Source of the DNA: Copromyces sp. CBS 386.78 | Lineage: Eukaryota; Ascomycota; Sordariomycetes; Sordariales; Sordariaceae | NCBI GenBank assembly: GCA_030685235.1 | Contig: MU839085.1 | Location: 186,001 to 250,000 of the forward strand | Direction of reading: 5' to 3' | Length of the DNA: 64,000 bases | Shown: positions 1-14,213 of the stretch, in pieces | How positions within the stretch are numbered: position 1 is the stretch's first letter | How the letters are laid out: every line of letters starts with the position of its first letter | Translations under genes and position numbers: made by a program | Notes under the pieces: generated by a model | The model's input: only the letters and a program-made list of their open reading frames with translations | What the model was told of the DNA's origin: nothing | Databases searched by the model: none

Positions 1-1474
1 GTACGCCGTACGGACGATGACCTTGGAGTCGGATGCTTGATGATGGGCAGTTGTAGCTGGCTGACGGGGAGGTGATATGGAGGACACTTGAAGCCCAACC
101 AACACATGCACAATGTCTTGGTGGGAATGGGTACCAGCCTGATGTTGGGTCTCAGGACTGACAGAATTGCGTCTTTTTTTTAATATTTTCTTTCCTTCAA
201 TCACCCAACAGTGGGCTCTTGTTGCGCATTCGCTGCACAGGGCCCAAATCGCTGTCGCTGCTGTCTCGACGGTGGTCGGTGAGCGATCATGAATGTCGAG
301 CTGGAGGGGGGATCTGAAGTGTTGATCAGATAGATGGAACTGAAGTGACGGTGCAAGCCACAGTCATAAAAAAAGGAGAAGAGAGCTCCACGACTAGAAT
401 GGGCTGGGGCGGTTTCCGGGGCCTCGCTGCTTGTAGTGTAAAGAAAAGAAGAAAGTCTTTTTGCGCACGTCTGTCATTGGCTGCCCCACTGATAGCGCGC
501 ATGGCATTGCTTCAAGCTTCTGAGGCTTCCCCGTCTTCAGGTTCAGGGCAACACGTTGTGGTTGTTCGAGCCGTAGGACGGTCCGTGCCAGCTTACAGGT
601 TGAGCTACATGTGGAGAAGTCAGCATTCAAGTACCAGTACCTTCCTTGTGCTTAACATTCCATTGAAGGGTCAGAGGCTAGAAGAGCGGGAGACGCCGAG
701 ACGGGGGAGCTTCTGCTTTCTGATGTCACAGTTTGAAAGTGGAAGTCACGGTCTGCATTCACATTTTCACGATGCTTCTTGTTGGGTGCCCGTCAGTTGT
801 CAGAACCCTTTGGTCGGGCAGGGCGTTGAAAGTTTCGTCGGACTATAAGGTAGCCACACACCACTCATTCTTGGAGCTTGAGATCATCTTGAACAAGTGC
901 AATGGTTGTGATAAAAGCTTACGAGTTACCTACATGCTGTCAACGCGACCCCACCTCCACACTACCGTCTGATTGGCCAAAGCTTAAAGAGAAAAAGGGC
1001 TAATCCGCTAACGCAGCAAGCGTGTGTGTCCACTCTCCGGCGCAGGCAACCGGGACGAGCCCCACCTGCAAGACGTAGGGTCGTGGGCTTCTTTTTGAGT
1101 TCCAGTTCCAGTTCTTGCCGTTCGTCAACTGTTGTGGTCGTCGCGCTCCACGTTTGCTTTTTCTGAACCTTAGAACTTCAATTGCTGCCTGTGTTGACTC
1201 TCCAAGGGTCCTCCTCAACATCCCATCCCATCCTCCTCATCTCTCCCAACGAAGAGTCGCCGACAAAAAGACTCCAATCAACTCGAATCTTCCTGCGACC
1301 GCCACAAATCCTTGCTCAAGCCGACGCCCGCTTTTCGCATCTCAGGTGCAAGCCATACCCGCGTCACGATCCCTCCTCCATCCCTCCCTCGATACGGCAT
1401 CACAACAACAACAATAACAACAACAACAACAACAACAGACTCACCAAGAATCACACACAGAGCGCTCGCCCACC
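1..1474. other. Upstream region of cse1, no gene seen
   Basis: No reading frame here has recognisable protein content, and the longer open stretches look random in composition. The last 75 bases before the cse1 start hold a CAA-rich array (about 1400-1437), probably in the 5' leader. Nothing else could be assigned. Confidence 0.6.
1400..1437 (+). repeat. CAA trinucleotide repeat in cse1 leader
   Basis: A run of CAA units with one interruption ends about 37 bases before the cse1 start codon. CAA runs are unstructured and common in fungal 5' leaders. A role in translation is possible but not shown by the sequence. Confidence 0.85.
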
Positions 1475-4400
1475 ATGGCAGCCAATCTCGACCACCTCGC
1501 ACAACTGCTTCAGGCGACTCTTGATGCGCGACACCATCGCAAAGGTAAGCAGCCAGTCCTGTCCCCGACTCGACTACAGTCACCGCAAAGCCCCAAGGGT
1601 AGCTTTAGCTTCAGTGCTTCAAACGCATATCGAGTGCTGACTTCTACCTCATCGCAGCCGAGACCGCCTTGAAGGAAGAGGCAAAGAAGCCCAAATACTC
1701 GTTATCCCTCCTCAACATCGTGGCTACCGACGCTCAACCGAGCAACATTCGTCTTGCCGCTGCCCTCGCTTTCAAGAATTTCATTCGCCACAACTATGTC
1801 GACGAGGAGGGCAAATACAAACTCCCTCTGGATGAGGTCGTCACCATCAAGCAGGAGCTCGTCGGGCTCATGATCTCCTCGCCCTCTACGATACAAACCC
1901 AACTTGGAGAAGCCATCAGCCTCATTGCCGATTCCGATTTCTGGGAGCGCTGGGACACCTTGACCCAGGACCTTGTTAGCCGCCTGTCCACTACCGATCC
2001 CAAGGTCACAAACGGCGTCTTGGAAGTAGCACACTCCATCTTCGCCCGCTGGCGTCCGCTCTTTTCCTCAAACGCCCTCAACATCGAAGTTAACCATGTC
2101 GTTAACACCTTTGGCGACTCCTTTCTCCATATGCTGGGCGTTGCCGACCAACAGATCGATGCAAACAAGACCAACGAGAAGGCACTAAAGGGCTGGCTTG
2201 AGACCATGAGTCTCTTGACAAGGATCTTCTTCGACCTTTCATGCCAGGATTTGCCTCCCATTATCGAGACGAACCTACAGCCCATTACCATGGTCCTTCA
2301 CAAATACCTGAGCTACGCAAACCCCCTATTTGACGAGGAGGAGGACGAAGCTACACCGGTCGAGGTTCTCAAGTCTGATATTTGCGACGCCCTGCACCTA
2401 TATGTGACGAAATACGATGACGATTTCGGTGGTTATGTACAGGAGTTCACAAGTAACGTGTGGAACGTCTTGTCCAGTGTTGGCCCCCAGAAGCGGTACG
2501 ACGTTCTTGTCAGCAAGGCCCTCAACTTCCTTACGGCTGTCGCCTCCGTCCACCGCCATGCCCAAATTTTCAACAACGAGGAGATCTTGGGCACCATTGT
2601 TGAGAAGGTCATTCTTCCCAATGTGACACTCAGAGAGTCTGACATTGAGCTGTTCGAGGATGAGCCTATCGAGTTCATTCGTCGTGATCTTGAGGGTTCG
2701 GATACCGATTCGCGAAGGAAGGCGGCTACTGACTTCCTGAGAAAGCTCCTCGACGACTTTGAGGTCCTTGTGACTCAGGTCGTATCCAAGTATATTAACC
2801 ACTACTTGGAGACGGGCAAGACCGACTGGAAGGCCAAGGACACCGCTGTCTACCTCTTCTTGGCCATCGCCGCCAAGGGAGCTGTCACGGCGGCCCAGGG
2901 TGTCAAGACCGTTAACAGCTTTGTTAACGTTATCGATTTCTTCCAGCAACACATTGCGGCTGACCTGGTTGCCACCGGCGGCGAGCCTATCCCCAAGGTC
3001 GACGCCATCAAGTTCCTATACAACTTCAGGAGCCAGCTCAGCAAGGAACAATGGGGTGGCGCTATTAACCCCCTCATCCAGAACTTGGCTTCGCCTAACT
3101 ACGTTGTTTACACATACGCGGCCACCACCTTGGAGAGAGTTCTGTTCCTTACCGATGATCAGGGACAGCATATCCTGTCGCGGGCGGACATTCAGCCGTA
3201 TGCCAAGGACCTTCTACAACATCTTTTTGCCTTGGTTGAGAAGGACACTTCGGCCGCCAAGCTACAAGAGAACGAATTCCTCATGAGGTGCATCATGAGA
3301 GTTCTGATTGTGATCAAGGACGGCGTTTTGGAGTGCGGCATCGATAACATTCTGGATCACCTCATTAACATCACCAATGTTATCAAGGAGAACCCCAGTA
3401 ACCCTCGCTTCTACTACTTCCACTTCGAAGCTATTGGTGCGATTGTCAGGTATTGCAGCAACGCCCCTCAAGTCAACCTGTTTTCGCGCCTTTGGGCACC
3501 TTTCACCTACATCCTTAATGAGGATGTTACAGAATTCGTGCCCTACGTCTTCCAGATTTTTACTCAACTTTTGGATCTCAACAAAGCTGGCTCTATCCCT
3601 GGAGACTTCAAGGCGCTCATCGATGCTGTTCTCGCCCCTGGTCCTTGGGAGACTAGAGGTAACATTCCTCCCCTTGCTAAGTTTATCGCGGCTATCATCC
3701 CGAAGGCTACGGAGGAGATTGTCAAGGAGAACAAGCTCGAGCCCATTCTCTCCATCTTCCAGAGTCTTTTGAATGGAAAGAAGACGGACCAGAATGCTTT
3801 CGATATTCTCGAGTCTGTCATTTGCTCGTTCCCTGCGTAAGTCACAACGTCCCCTACACTCTAAGTTTACACGTAAGCTAACGATTGAAAAGGTCGGTTC
3901 TGGAACCCTACTTCGGAACTATCCTTACTCTCATCTTCACCAAGTTGCAGAAGAGCCCCTCAGACTCGTACAAGACTCGTGTTGCTAGCTTTTACCATCT
4001 TGTCTCGGCTCGCTCGGGAGAGGCTGGGCTGGGAGCTGACTATTTCATCAAGCATGCTGAGACCATTCAGTCCGGCGTCTTCACGCCCTTCTATCTCCAA
4101 GTCATCATTCCCACCACTCGCGAGTTTGCTCGTCCCAGCGACCGTAAGCTTGCCGTCATCTCTTACAGCAAGACACTCGTCGACTCCAAGGCGTTTGCCG
4201 AGCGCTACATGAAGGGATGGGGCTTCACTTGCAACGCCCTCCTCGAGCTTCTCAAGAACCCGCCCAAGGTTTCCGCCGGTGCTGGTGACGAGATCCTCAA
4301 CGAGGCCGATGTGGATGATATCGGTTTCGGAATCGGTTTCACCCCGCTCAGCACCTGCAAGCGTCCTCCCAGGGACGAGTTTCCCGAGATCACCGATGTC

Positions 4401-4523
4401 CAACAATGGGTTAGGGACTTCTTGAAGGCATCGGACCAGGCACATAATGGTTTGATCACCAAGTATGCCAGCGAGAGGCTGACCGACGAGGCCAAGGCGG
4501 TTTTGGCTCCCTATCTGACATAG
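1475..4523 (+). CDS. cse1: Importin-alpha re-exporter (exportin-2, CSE1 family)
   Basis: Three exons: 1475-1544, 1658-3836 and 3893-4523, giving 959 residues, close to the 960 of yeast Cse1. The start lies in a CACCATGGC context. Splicing joins the N-terminal MAANLDHLAQLL helix to AETALKEEAKKPKYS, the importin-beta N-terminal region that contacts Ran; FKNFIRHNY and the ISLIADSDFWERWDTL block that follow are hallmarks of Cse1/CAS. The rest reads as continuous HEAT-type helices, ending with VLEPYFGTILTLIFTKLQKS and LAPYLT. The last intron is 56 bases, uses GTAAGT and has a GCTAAC branch site. The known family role is to bind RanGTP and return importin-alpha from nucleus to cytoplasm at the nuclear pore. 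Identification is by remembered family motifs; the exon joins keep frame throughout. Nothing unusual was seen in the gene. Confidence 0.95.
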
Positions 4524-7500
4524 GATAAGCAGAAGGACGTCAAGATTGAGCTGGGCATCGAGACTGAGCGGGACCAGAAGTCGCAAGTCACACCAAAGAG
4601 GTCGAGATTCGGGTTGTCTACCTTGAAGGGCTAGGTTAGGGTGATACGCGGAACTCGGATGAAAGTACTGTATGAAAGTTACCTGTAAAACGGCGTTTGG
4701 GGAAGAAAGAGATTCACAAGACGCATAGCATAGCACAAGTGTTGATGGTTGCCACAGGGTAAGAAGGTGGGTGTTCAAAGCATTAGCAAGTCGGTTTATC
4801 TCGCACCACAACAACCAAAATAGACCAATGAGCTAGAAGTTCGGCCATCATGGCTGTCCATGTCCCAGCTGAGTTCTCCAAAGTCGTATGAGAGCTACCT
4901 GTCATCCAGCTGTCAACTTCCATGCCCATTATCTGATCGTGAATATTAACACACAGACCCCCCCCTGATACATGCGCCTACGTAGGAACACTAGTAGCAA
5001 AAGGGTAACATCGTCAACGCCCTTCCTATCTAATTGGTAACCAACTCGCTACGGAAAACACGGGGAAGGACAACTTCGGGTAATAGGTAGTAGCGAGTCC
5101 CTTTCGCTAAGACGCGATGCTTTATTTGTGACTTTAACGAGAACGAGATACACATATGATCGCCGGCTATTCCCAGTCACGAAAAGAGGCACGGGCGCGG
5201 GCCGCTGTGGTTAGCTTCGTACATCATCCACGGGCGATGTGTCGATGTTGCAGCTCAAGTGAAGGGTAGAGAGAAGGGTGAAGTGGTGATAGTACCGTAG
5301 TATCCGAAGAAAGGTAGCATGCTGGAGTTTGCGTTTGTGAGTGAAGAAAGGGGTCCTAACCTGCGCTTCGACACTTGGATACCAGGCCTGTCTTTCAAAC
5401 ATCTATCAAGCAATTTCCAACAAAGGGTAGGTAGGCAGTTTAGTTTTGAGTCAAATCATCCTCACTTTCACGATCTTGGCTTTCATACAATTGGCTCCAA
5501 ATCACATACATTACATACGACAGTCTACATTTTATAACAAGGTATATACACGGCCGGTTCGCTTTTTTATCATGCTTGCACCAGATCGCACTCGCCACTC
5601 GTTACTGTTTCACCCAAGCGGGAAGGGAGTGTTTCTCTATTATTCTCCCTCCTTTCCCTCCCGTGCGGTTACTCTCCCTCTCTCCTGCCGTGCCACGAAC
5701 CTTTTCGCTTAACTTTCTTCTTCAAGTATTCTCGGAGTTTCTCCTTTCGGTCATAATTAAGCGAGCGAACCGCGGCTGTTTAAGGGGAGGTCGCTTGGGG
5801 TCGGAGTGAGGCAGTGAGGTTACGTTTCGTCAGACCAACTAGGCCGCGGCTCTTATCGGTTCGTTATATCGTGTAATATGTCTTGTTCGCAGTGCGAGGT
5901 GCCGATGCGAGTACTCGGGGTTGAGAGTAGGGTTCAAGGTTTCAAGATTGTTAGCCGCCGTGTCTTCACAAAAAATTGACAAGGTGAGGATCGAGAGAGG
6001 AGCGAGCGTTGACAGGCTATCGATCGTCCTCGTTTTCGTTTTCTTGATCAGAACCTCACAAATGGATCATTCCGCAGTTGAGAAAAAAATATGATCGATT
6101 TCCTACCGGTGACTTGCGGCTGAGTGTATATCGAAACCAAGGAAAGAGACGTTCACAGAACACAAGAAGAGCCGCCTTGGCGCCTGATAGGTAGTAGGTA
6201 TTTCGATCGTAACTGGCTGGTCCAGTTACCAAAAGGCGTACAACAGACATTTAATTGGTATAGCGGGTGTACCGGCAATAAAGGAGACCGGTCAACTCCC
6301 CTTTCTAGAACGTATGATGTCTCTCTCCATCCAGGCTTGCATGTCGTCCAACGTGTCCAAGGCAGGCATGTAACGCAGGTACGCCACCGCACGCCCGGAC
6401 GCACTTGCGCAATCGTTTCCTGTTTCGAACGTCTCTTCGTCTTTTCCTTCGTCGTGCCTTCCTCAATGATGCCCTGCAGTCAGCCTTGACACTCGGTGAT
6501 TCTTTCGCGGAAGGCATGTAAAGGTAGAAATCATTAGAACTGTTCCACACCGAGACATCCACGAAGGAAGGAACCCTCGAGGACGAGGAGAGCTAAGGAG
6601 AAGCAGGGATTAATTGGGGAAGATGAATGGAGGGAAGGAACTCGGAAGGAAGAAATACCGGAACGAAGGATCGATGGATGGACGTATGGATACGTGCATA
6701 TGCACTGCATGGACCTCATGCCAAGACATATTGACGTCTGCATTCCAGTGACAACTAGTCTAGGTACTGACATACTTTGGTGTTTAGGGTGGAGTAATCC
6801 CGCTCAACAACCGAAACTACGGGAGGTACTTTATACTGAAGACACTGATTTATATGTACAAACGTCATTGCCGACTCACCCGACAGAAGCTCCAACACGC
6901 CGGCCGGTGGCTTCGGAAATGGCTTTGCGAATTTCCGTGTTCCATATTTCGTTTGCTGACCGAAACACTGTCATCCAGCAGGAGGAAGCTGAATGATATT
7001 GTGCGCAACCGCCGTTCCGCTCAAACAACAAGCACGCAATCAAGGATACATCGAGTGTTCAACGACTGCTGTTGGGCGCCAGCGCCAGGCAAGGATACTT
7101 GCAGGTGTCAAGTAAAAGACAGGTTGGAAGAATCGAAATACCTCGGCTGCTTGCTGAGGTGAAGTTGGATAAGGTACCTTAAGTACTCCGTAAAGAAGGT
7201 CCGGAAAAGTGGTAGCAAACTTACCAACTGGGTCAAGAATCCTCAAAAGTCGATAGCAAAGAGAACAGCACGCGAGCTCATCTCGCCAGTCTCATTCAGC
7301 TCTCAACTTTCACTCAGCCTTCACTAAAACATGATAGCTAGCCAGGACACAAGCCATACACTAAACAATTGCGTATAAACCGAGCCCACAAAATTCTTTC
7401 TTGGTAACACCAAGCTCATTGCGAATAATTCTTGCGGACAGCATCTGCAAATAATTCAAGCGATATCTTGTCTAGCCTCGCCTGGTCTCGCCTGATCTCG

Positions 7501-8613
7501 TCTGTGCTTTTAATCCAAATGCTCGAAATTAAATTTGACCAGATTACGGGGTCCATTCAGTCTCTCTCGCTTTGTCTTTCCAAGATGGGAATAGTCTCTC
7601 CTAGATCCTGACTTCTCATCCTTTACCCCGCGTTTGCAGCTTGATTGCCATGCTTGATTGCTTTGTTGCTTGTCCCTTTTCCCTTGTCTTGGGGATTTTG
7701 AGGATTTGGGTTGGTGGGGGGGGGGGGCGCGCGGTCATCAGAGCTGAGGGTAAGCTTGGGGGGGCAAGCTAGGCAAGCTAGAGGTACCTAGGCAATCCAA
7801 ACTTCATAAAGCCGGACGGGGCTTTTGCTCTTTGCAGTCTTTCATGGTGTCGGTATCATGGGGGCTACCTAGACTATATGTTGAGCAAACAAGTCAGTTT
7901 GAATGTGTGTTTTACGAGGTGCTTTCTGAGAATGGGAACCTGCTCTCGGGACTCGGTAGGCATAGTTCTTTGGTGGAAAGAACGTGGCTCCGTGGCACAG
8001 GCTGACGGGAAGTTTGGTTGAGGGGGAAAGGCGTGTCCCAGATAGCGGATGTGGCGCACCCACTAATCTCAGACAAGACGAGGTATAGGTTGGAAAATGT
8101 CCGGGAACAAAACCATGGACGCGTGGTGGTTTAACGAGGTCGGCGATGACATGGGTACAATCATATGCTAGCAGTTGGGAAGTTGGGGGTGCCTTGCTTT
8201 CTTTCTTTCCTTGCCATGCTCTTTGCATACAGTGACTACAGTATATACGAGCCTCTGGGTTGGGTCCAGCAAACGATGATGGGATCATTGAGATGAATGA
8301 GCCTCAATGAGAGGCCTCTTTACAGGTCGGGCTCTTGTGCTGTCTCCTCCCTTGTATGAGAGCCGGTTGAGAAGGGATTAGCACCCCCGGCTTTGCTTTC
8401 CTCTTTCAGCATGAAGTGGCTGAATATTGAGATGCGGAGACGGCGTGGGAGCGGGGCTAGGCTACCTTTTAGGTAGTGTAGGTAGAGGAGCTTCAACAGA
8501 GCTAGGTACTGTAGACAATAGAAGCAAGCGAGGGATGAGAATGAGATTCATCAGCGCCATCGATCTCACCAGACTCCCCGAAATAACAAAAGGCAAAACC
8601 AGAAGGCGAAGAT

Positions 8614-8652
8614 GAAGAAGAAGAAGAAGAAGAAGAAGAAGAAGAAGAAGAG
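8614..8652 (+). repeat. GAA trinucleotide microsatellite
   Basis: About 13 near-perfect GAA units lie in the gene-free region, with no link to a gene. Confidence 0.9.
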
Positions 8653-8883
8653 CGAGACAAAACAAGAAAAGAAGCAATGACGAGCACTAACACTACACAA
8701 GGTACTGCGTAGTCGTAGTCGGCTGCAACTTCACAGCAGATGTACACGTACCTGAAAGCCAAGCAGACCCCAAGGCTAGCGACGCTAGAGTAGGCTGGGC
8801 CAAACACACAAGGCCCTCTTCATCACCGCCGGCGGGACAGTCCGTTTCTTTTTTCTTTCTTTTGTCCCCCCGAAAGCTGGGCC

Positions 8884-8917
<34 letters not shown>
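8884..8917 (+). repeat. ATG/GAT trinucleotide microsatellite
   Basis: About 11 perfect ATG units lie 230 bases after the GAA array, again in non-coding sequence. Confidence 0.9.
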
Positions 8918-8918
<1 letters not shown>

Positions 8919-11900
8919 AGAGAGCCCCTGACGGCCTGAATGTTAGTTCAGAGTTGTCCCCACTCTGTCAGACTGTCGGGTGCCCCCAATTGCAAAAGGT
9001 CCCAAAAGTGAAAAAACATCTCCATCGTAAGCTTCGTAGCGAGAGGGGAGGTGTTGCCCCACTGGCGTGCCCCCGCCAAAAAGACTACGGTAGAAGCTAA
9101 ACCACAGCAGGCAAGGCGACTCGAGTTGCCCTTTCTTGTTGTTTCCTCGCTCGCTTTTGTTGCTTCCCTGACATTTTTGGGAGTTGATTTTTTGCTAGTC
9201 CTTTCTTCAGTGCAATCAATCTGACAATCGGACATCGGCAGGTCGTGTCGGAGCGGCGGCGGAGAAAGAGAGGGAGAAAAAAGAAAAGAGAGAGAAAAGG
9301 AGGGCAAGTGCAACCAAGAAGTCCAAAACAAATGCTACGGTTACATCGTTCGGCCCCATCCTTCTTTTCTCTCTTTCCTACGCATCCCAAAGCAGTTTCA
9401 CCTGCAGTAGCCTCGTGACTTTTAGCGATTTTTCCATGCCTGTGCCATTGCGACGGTGCCTCGACCGACCAACCGACAACGTGCAATCGGCTTTGGGACA
9501 GACGCGGCAAAGACTTTCTCGAGACTTGGACAGGTTGGGATTGGCCTATTTTACCGCTGTGTGATCTCGGTGGTCAAAGTGACAGAGGCCGCATTTTGGG
9601 TCTCGCCGTACTGAATGCTCGTCACGGCTGTTGTCTGTTGGGATTTTTTTTCTTCATTTTGGACAAGTCGTGACGAGTGACGGCTTACCAAAAGGTAGGT
9701 AACTTGCTTGGCAAGAGGGGATAATGTTCGGTGTAATTCAGATCTCGACATGTCGTCGCGATAAATTGATCCGAGATCTGGCACACTTAACCAATTTGGT
9801 ACCTCTAAACGGATGCGGTAAAGTCGGGTTACGCAACAGTAGATTCGGCCTTTCTCGCCGAACTGGACAACCATGGGAATACAACGCTTCGTAATAAGCC
9901 CCGGCTGGACTTTGCAAAAACCAACCATGCAGGGAGGGAGGTGTCAGAAGAAAACAACAGAGAAGCGAATGACGATTCACACCCGAGCTTTCGAAACGAA
10001 GCACGTGGTGGATGAAATATTAAACCTGCGGCTTGTCCCGTAGTCGGGGGACAGCCGAAGCGATGAATTTTGGCCCTGTTGGTCGCGGCTGGTCCATTCG
10101 CCACAACGGCGGTGATGAGATTATCTCCAGAAGTCTGGTCTCGCTGGTGCTTGTATCCGCAAGTCGTACAGCAAAAATATCTGATAGTGTAGTTCTCATT
10201 GCCGAACGCCCGGACGTCACCCTATGGCAATGGCACACCATTTTCGGTTTCTCCGTATGGGCGCAGATACGATACGATATAATGGAAATTTTCTCCGTCA
10301 CGCACAGGAGGGGGGGAGGGAAGTTGTGTGTGCTAGTTGCCGTTTGTTTTGTTTACAAGACGATGTGTCGACCGTTGAGATTGGAAAGAATCCTTCCTGT
10401 TCCGTCGTCGCTGTGTGGAGGCTGGGCGACCGAAGCGGTGCCGTGCGAGCGGCTCGGCGGCTCCTCTTTATATAAGAATATAAAGTGTCATTGTCTCCAT
10501 CCGGAGACCCATCCGGAACTCCCATCCGCAAAGAGCCGACTGCGGAGCCCTCCGGCTCCACGGCAGTGTTCCGGGCCCCCCTTTGCGACATGAACTGTTC
10601 TCTTGGTACTCCAAAATGCCTGATGGGAAAACGTACCGTTCCCCGCCCTCATCAGTTTGTCCCACGTACAATATATCCAGAAGGGCTCCGGTTCAGCTCA
10701 TGGCTTGGTTCCTTGATATTTCCGTTTCTGAGGGTCGCTAGGGGCGCGAGGAGGAAGGCTGATAAACCTGCCAAGATGGAATGGGACGAGTATGGTGGGC
10801 GTGAACCGGTTTTTCATTTATCTGCCCAGTATCGTGATCTGATCGTACGATGGCTTGGTGGAACAAATCGAGCTGTAGTATCCGTTCGCGTCTTATCGAT
10901 TTTCGAGGTCGCGGTGCGAGGTCAATATGGAGTCGAAAGAAGGACAAGATGAGAAAGAACGCATTTTCCTGTCCGCTATATGAGATGAGAGGTGGTTGGA
11001 CCGAATGAATGACGAAGAATAAAGATGTGTAAACATCGGAGTCAAGATGAATGGCATAAACAACCCGTGACCCTTGTCGACACCGTCCTTCGGTGAGTGC
11101 AGTGCCGGCGTCGTGGCTCCGGCTCGTTGTGGCACAGTGCCGTAATGACGGGTCACCAGCACCATCAGTCACAACAACGTCACAACGGCCAACAATGTGA
11201 GCCATGTCAGTCTTCGTCTTCAAGATATGAAAACTGACATGTCCAAATAATATTCACGAGTCGGGCTTGGTGGATAGACGATATAGTAAGCAGAGAGATT
11301 GAAGTTGTGGCTGGCGTAAGACCTAAGAGCGCACAGGACCCTTGGGTGCTTCTTCCCGCCATATTGGGATATCTCCAGACTCTATGGAGACTTTGGTGAG
11401 AGTTGGTGGAAGATGTCCAGTCTTTCGTCTTTCCAACTGCAAGATTGATATCACAAGAAACTGCAGGTCACAAGACGACGAGTACCATGCTGTCATACTG
11501 CACCACCGGGCTCAGCTCCGGTATTGTCCTCCCGATCAACAGTCGGAATTGCTTCCATGGCTTCCATGGAAGTTCCATTGATTTTCAGGAGCTCTGGAGC
11601 CAGATGCTGGGTTGGCCATCTTGAAGAGATTACCTTTGCGCCTCACCTTGAGAGCTCCCTGGCTTGCCTGGCTTCGCCTGGCAACCAACATCACAACGTT
11701 GGTGGATGTGATCACCCATCTCTTCCTTGCTTGCCCTTCCGTCATAACGGGTTTCAGGACGGCTCGATCGGCCGCCGTTTTTTCCTCTCTCATTCCCTTT
11801 TGTGCAAATCAGGGTCCTCGTACTCCATTTAAATACCGCTTTTCAAGGAGCGGTAAAGGCTGGCAAGGCTGGGGTCTGGAGAGATGCACACACCAACTCA

Positions 11901-13092
11901 TCTCGGTATAGGCAAACCCGGTCGACCGGTTTTCCAAGGGACATTCCATCGATCAACTATCCTTCTTCTTACCCGCTTTTTTGGCTTCTAGAGGCTCCCG
12001 AGTCCTGGAGAAAAGGCTGATAGCTTGCATCCGACGGTGTGTTCTGGCCCCCCTCGTGCTGAATCCAAAGGAAGGAAGGGGGAAAACTGCACGCGTTTCT
12101 TGCATTGCAGATGGATGCTAGAGAACAAAGTTTCTTCCCACTACACAGATCCGTGATGCCAATGCGGTGTCGTCAGTGGCTTCCGACCAGGGGAAGGACC
12201 AGCCATTTGGTGCGAGACTCCGCAACCGGGAGCGGAATAGTCTCAGACAGGGGACTTTGGGGCGCACAAGTGGAAAGTTTTGTTTTCCCCTTTTCTGCGA
12301 TTAGTCTCCTGAATACCCATGGAATGGGACAAGAAGATGAAGGTGAAGCGAGATGTGTGATTTAAAGGTATCCAAAGAGCTCTTTTTGTAGGTAGACTCC
12401 CTCTCACACATGTTCGCCTCGCTCACCAACTAAGGTAGATAACCTGCAAAAAGGCGAGTTAGACTAGTGGAATGCTCCCCGTGATGAAACCCCCAACGGA
12501 CAGAGGGATAGTGGTAGCGAAAGGCGCAATATGTGGGGGTCTGTGTTGCATTGAAGCATTAACATGGCATGTTATGGCTCATGGATACGACTTGTTGATG
12601 GCATGCAGTGATCTCCCGTCGTTCACTCGCTTCGCGAATGCTGATACTCAGAGCCACACTGGCCGATGAGTGAACACGATGATGATGAGCGTAATGATGG
12701 ACGTTGATTGCGCAAACAGATGGCCCCGAATCCCAGCCAGATGTCCTCGCCGGTTACCGGCTGGTTGTTGGTGGCCTTTTGTGATGTTCATGTCCACGGG
12801 CGAGCCATGAACCACCCAGCACGAGTCAAGTTTGTCCACATCTGGTTTACCGCAACGGATCCCAGCTCATGGCACGGGACCATTGGGTGCCTACCTAGCG
12901 ACTTGGGGTCCAGGGGCTTTGCTTGAGGGCTTTGGCACTGTTCGCGGTACCTGAAGGTCCCGAATACCACACGCTTCTGTTGGGTCGTACTGGAGGTCTT
13001 GGAGGTCTGTGCATCCAATAGGCGCTCAGCTGGCCTCCCCTTTCCTCTTGTCTTGCACCTGGATAGCCATCTCCCTCCTTGTCCGTCACCAT

Positions 13093-13093
<1 letters not shown>

Positions 13094-13128
<35 letters not shown>
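13094..13128 (+). repeat. TTG trinucleotide microsatellite
   Basis: About 11 TTG units run into a few GTC units. No coding context was found on either strand. Confidence 0.9.
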
Positions 13129-14083
13129 CGTCGTCACTGTCTCTTCAGTGTTCGTATCCTCCATCTGAAACCGTGTCACCGAGATGTGAAAGGTTGTGCC
13201 TCTTGCTGTTATTTTTGTTGGTGATTGTTTTTGTTGATTGTCTTTCGGCGTATCTTTGTATTCTTCACCTCTATACCACGGAAATCAGGACTCTTTCAAC
13301 CCAAACAACAGAGCAACGCTGCCACAAGGTAACGAAACTGAGAACGTCGTAAGCTCGAACAGCGGTGACTACTATTGGGTGTTGGTGCCTCGGCTCTGTA
13401 CACTACAATGGTCGCTGGCCTTAATTACCATCCTCTCCGCAGATACTGCGCGGGACATGGTCCAGGCGAGGAGACAAGGAAGTCCGAGCAACAAGCCAAG
13501 AGTGGATTTTGGCGATGCTCCCATCATCCTCCGGTGGGATGACAATGATAAGTGAGAGTGCTAGGTAGACGGGTTTCCGAAGTTTGCCGGTACAAAAACT
13601 AAAATATTCATGGGTTATGAAGAATGACCATTAAATGTTATTGCGTTCAATATGCTAGAACCCAGTCAATGATGGATGGTTTAAGTCACCTCAGACATGC
13701 ACACAGGAAACCGAGTGAGAGTGCAGTGCAGCGCAGCAGACCAAGCAGAGGTGGGTGGGCACCGAAACCGAGCAGAGCAATGATTTTCCACAGTTGCCCG
13801 TCACTCTCCGTCACTCTCCACCGCATCACTGTGATGCTGTACCGACAGTGTACAAGTCGGCGATCGGTCCAGCCGGACCCCATGCAGTGTCGATGTGGTC
13901 GACCATCCTGAAGCAAGGTTCCCCTGGAAATCCTGGGTACAGGTTCCATTTCCACTCTTTTCTTCTTTTTCGAATTCTGCGCCGCCCTGCGCTAGACCGT
14001 GAGAAAATCCCCATCGACACCATCCTTATCCAGTTGCAGTCTTGGCGCAAACCGACCACTCAAAGAGAAGACGAACCTCGCAG

Positions 14084-14111
14084 CTGGAGACTGGAGACTG
14101 GAGACTGGAGA
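14084..14111 (+). repeat. Four tandem copies of CTGGAGA
   Basis: Four exact head-to-tail copies of a 7-base unit lie about 780 bases before the start of the PH-like protein gene, in its probable upstream region. Confidence 0.9.
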
Positions 14112-14192
14112 CGCATCTCCAATGCACCTGCAGTGGGTGAGTGCACTAGTACTGCGCAGTATATCGGCCCCCCTCTGCTCCTTCTGCTCTAA

Positions 14193-14213
14193 CCCCCCCC
14201 CCCCCCCCCCCCC
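14193..14213 (+). repeat. C homopolymer run
   Basis: This is a run of 21 C residues. Its exact length may be unreliable in any assembly, because homopolymers of this size are prone to error. Confidence 0.85.

Noticed and set aside
345..848. 167-codon open frame on the plus strand
   Set aside because: No recognisable motif, composition like random sequence, and overlapping open frames in other registers.
2398..2952. 184-codon minus-strand frame
   Set aside because: Antisense to cse1 exon 2 with no independent evidence.
8600..8920. Adjacent trinucleotide arrays considered as a CRISPR-like array
   Set aside because: They are simple microsatellites without spacers, in a eukaryotic genome; no CRISPR array was found anywhere in the window.
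10033..10593. 186-codon open frame in the gene-free region
   Set aside because: Starts inside an unrelated stretch, has no domain, and other frames are equally open; no splice structure supports it.
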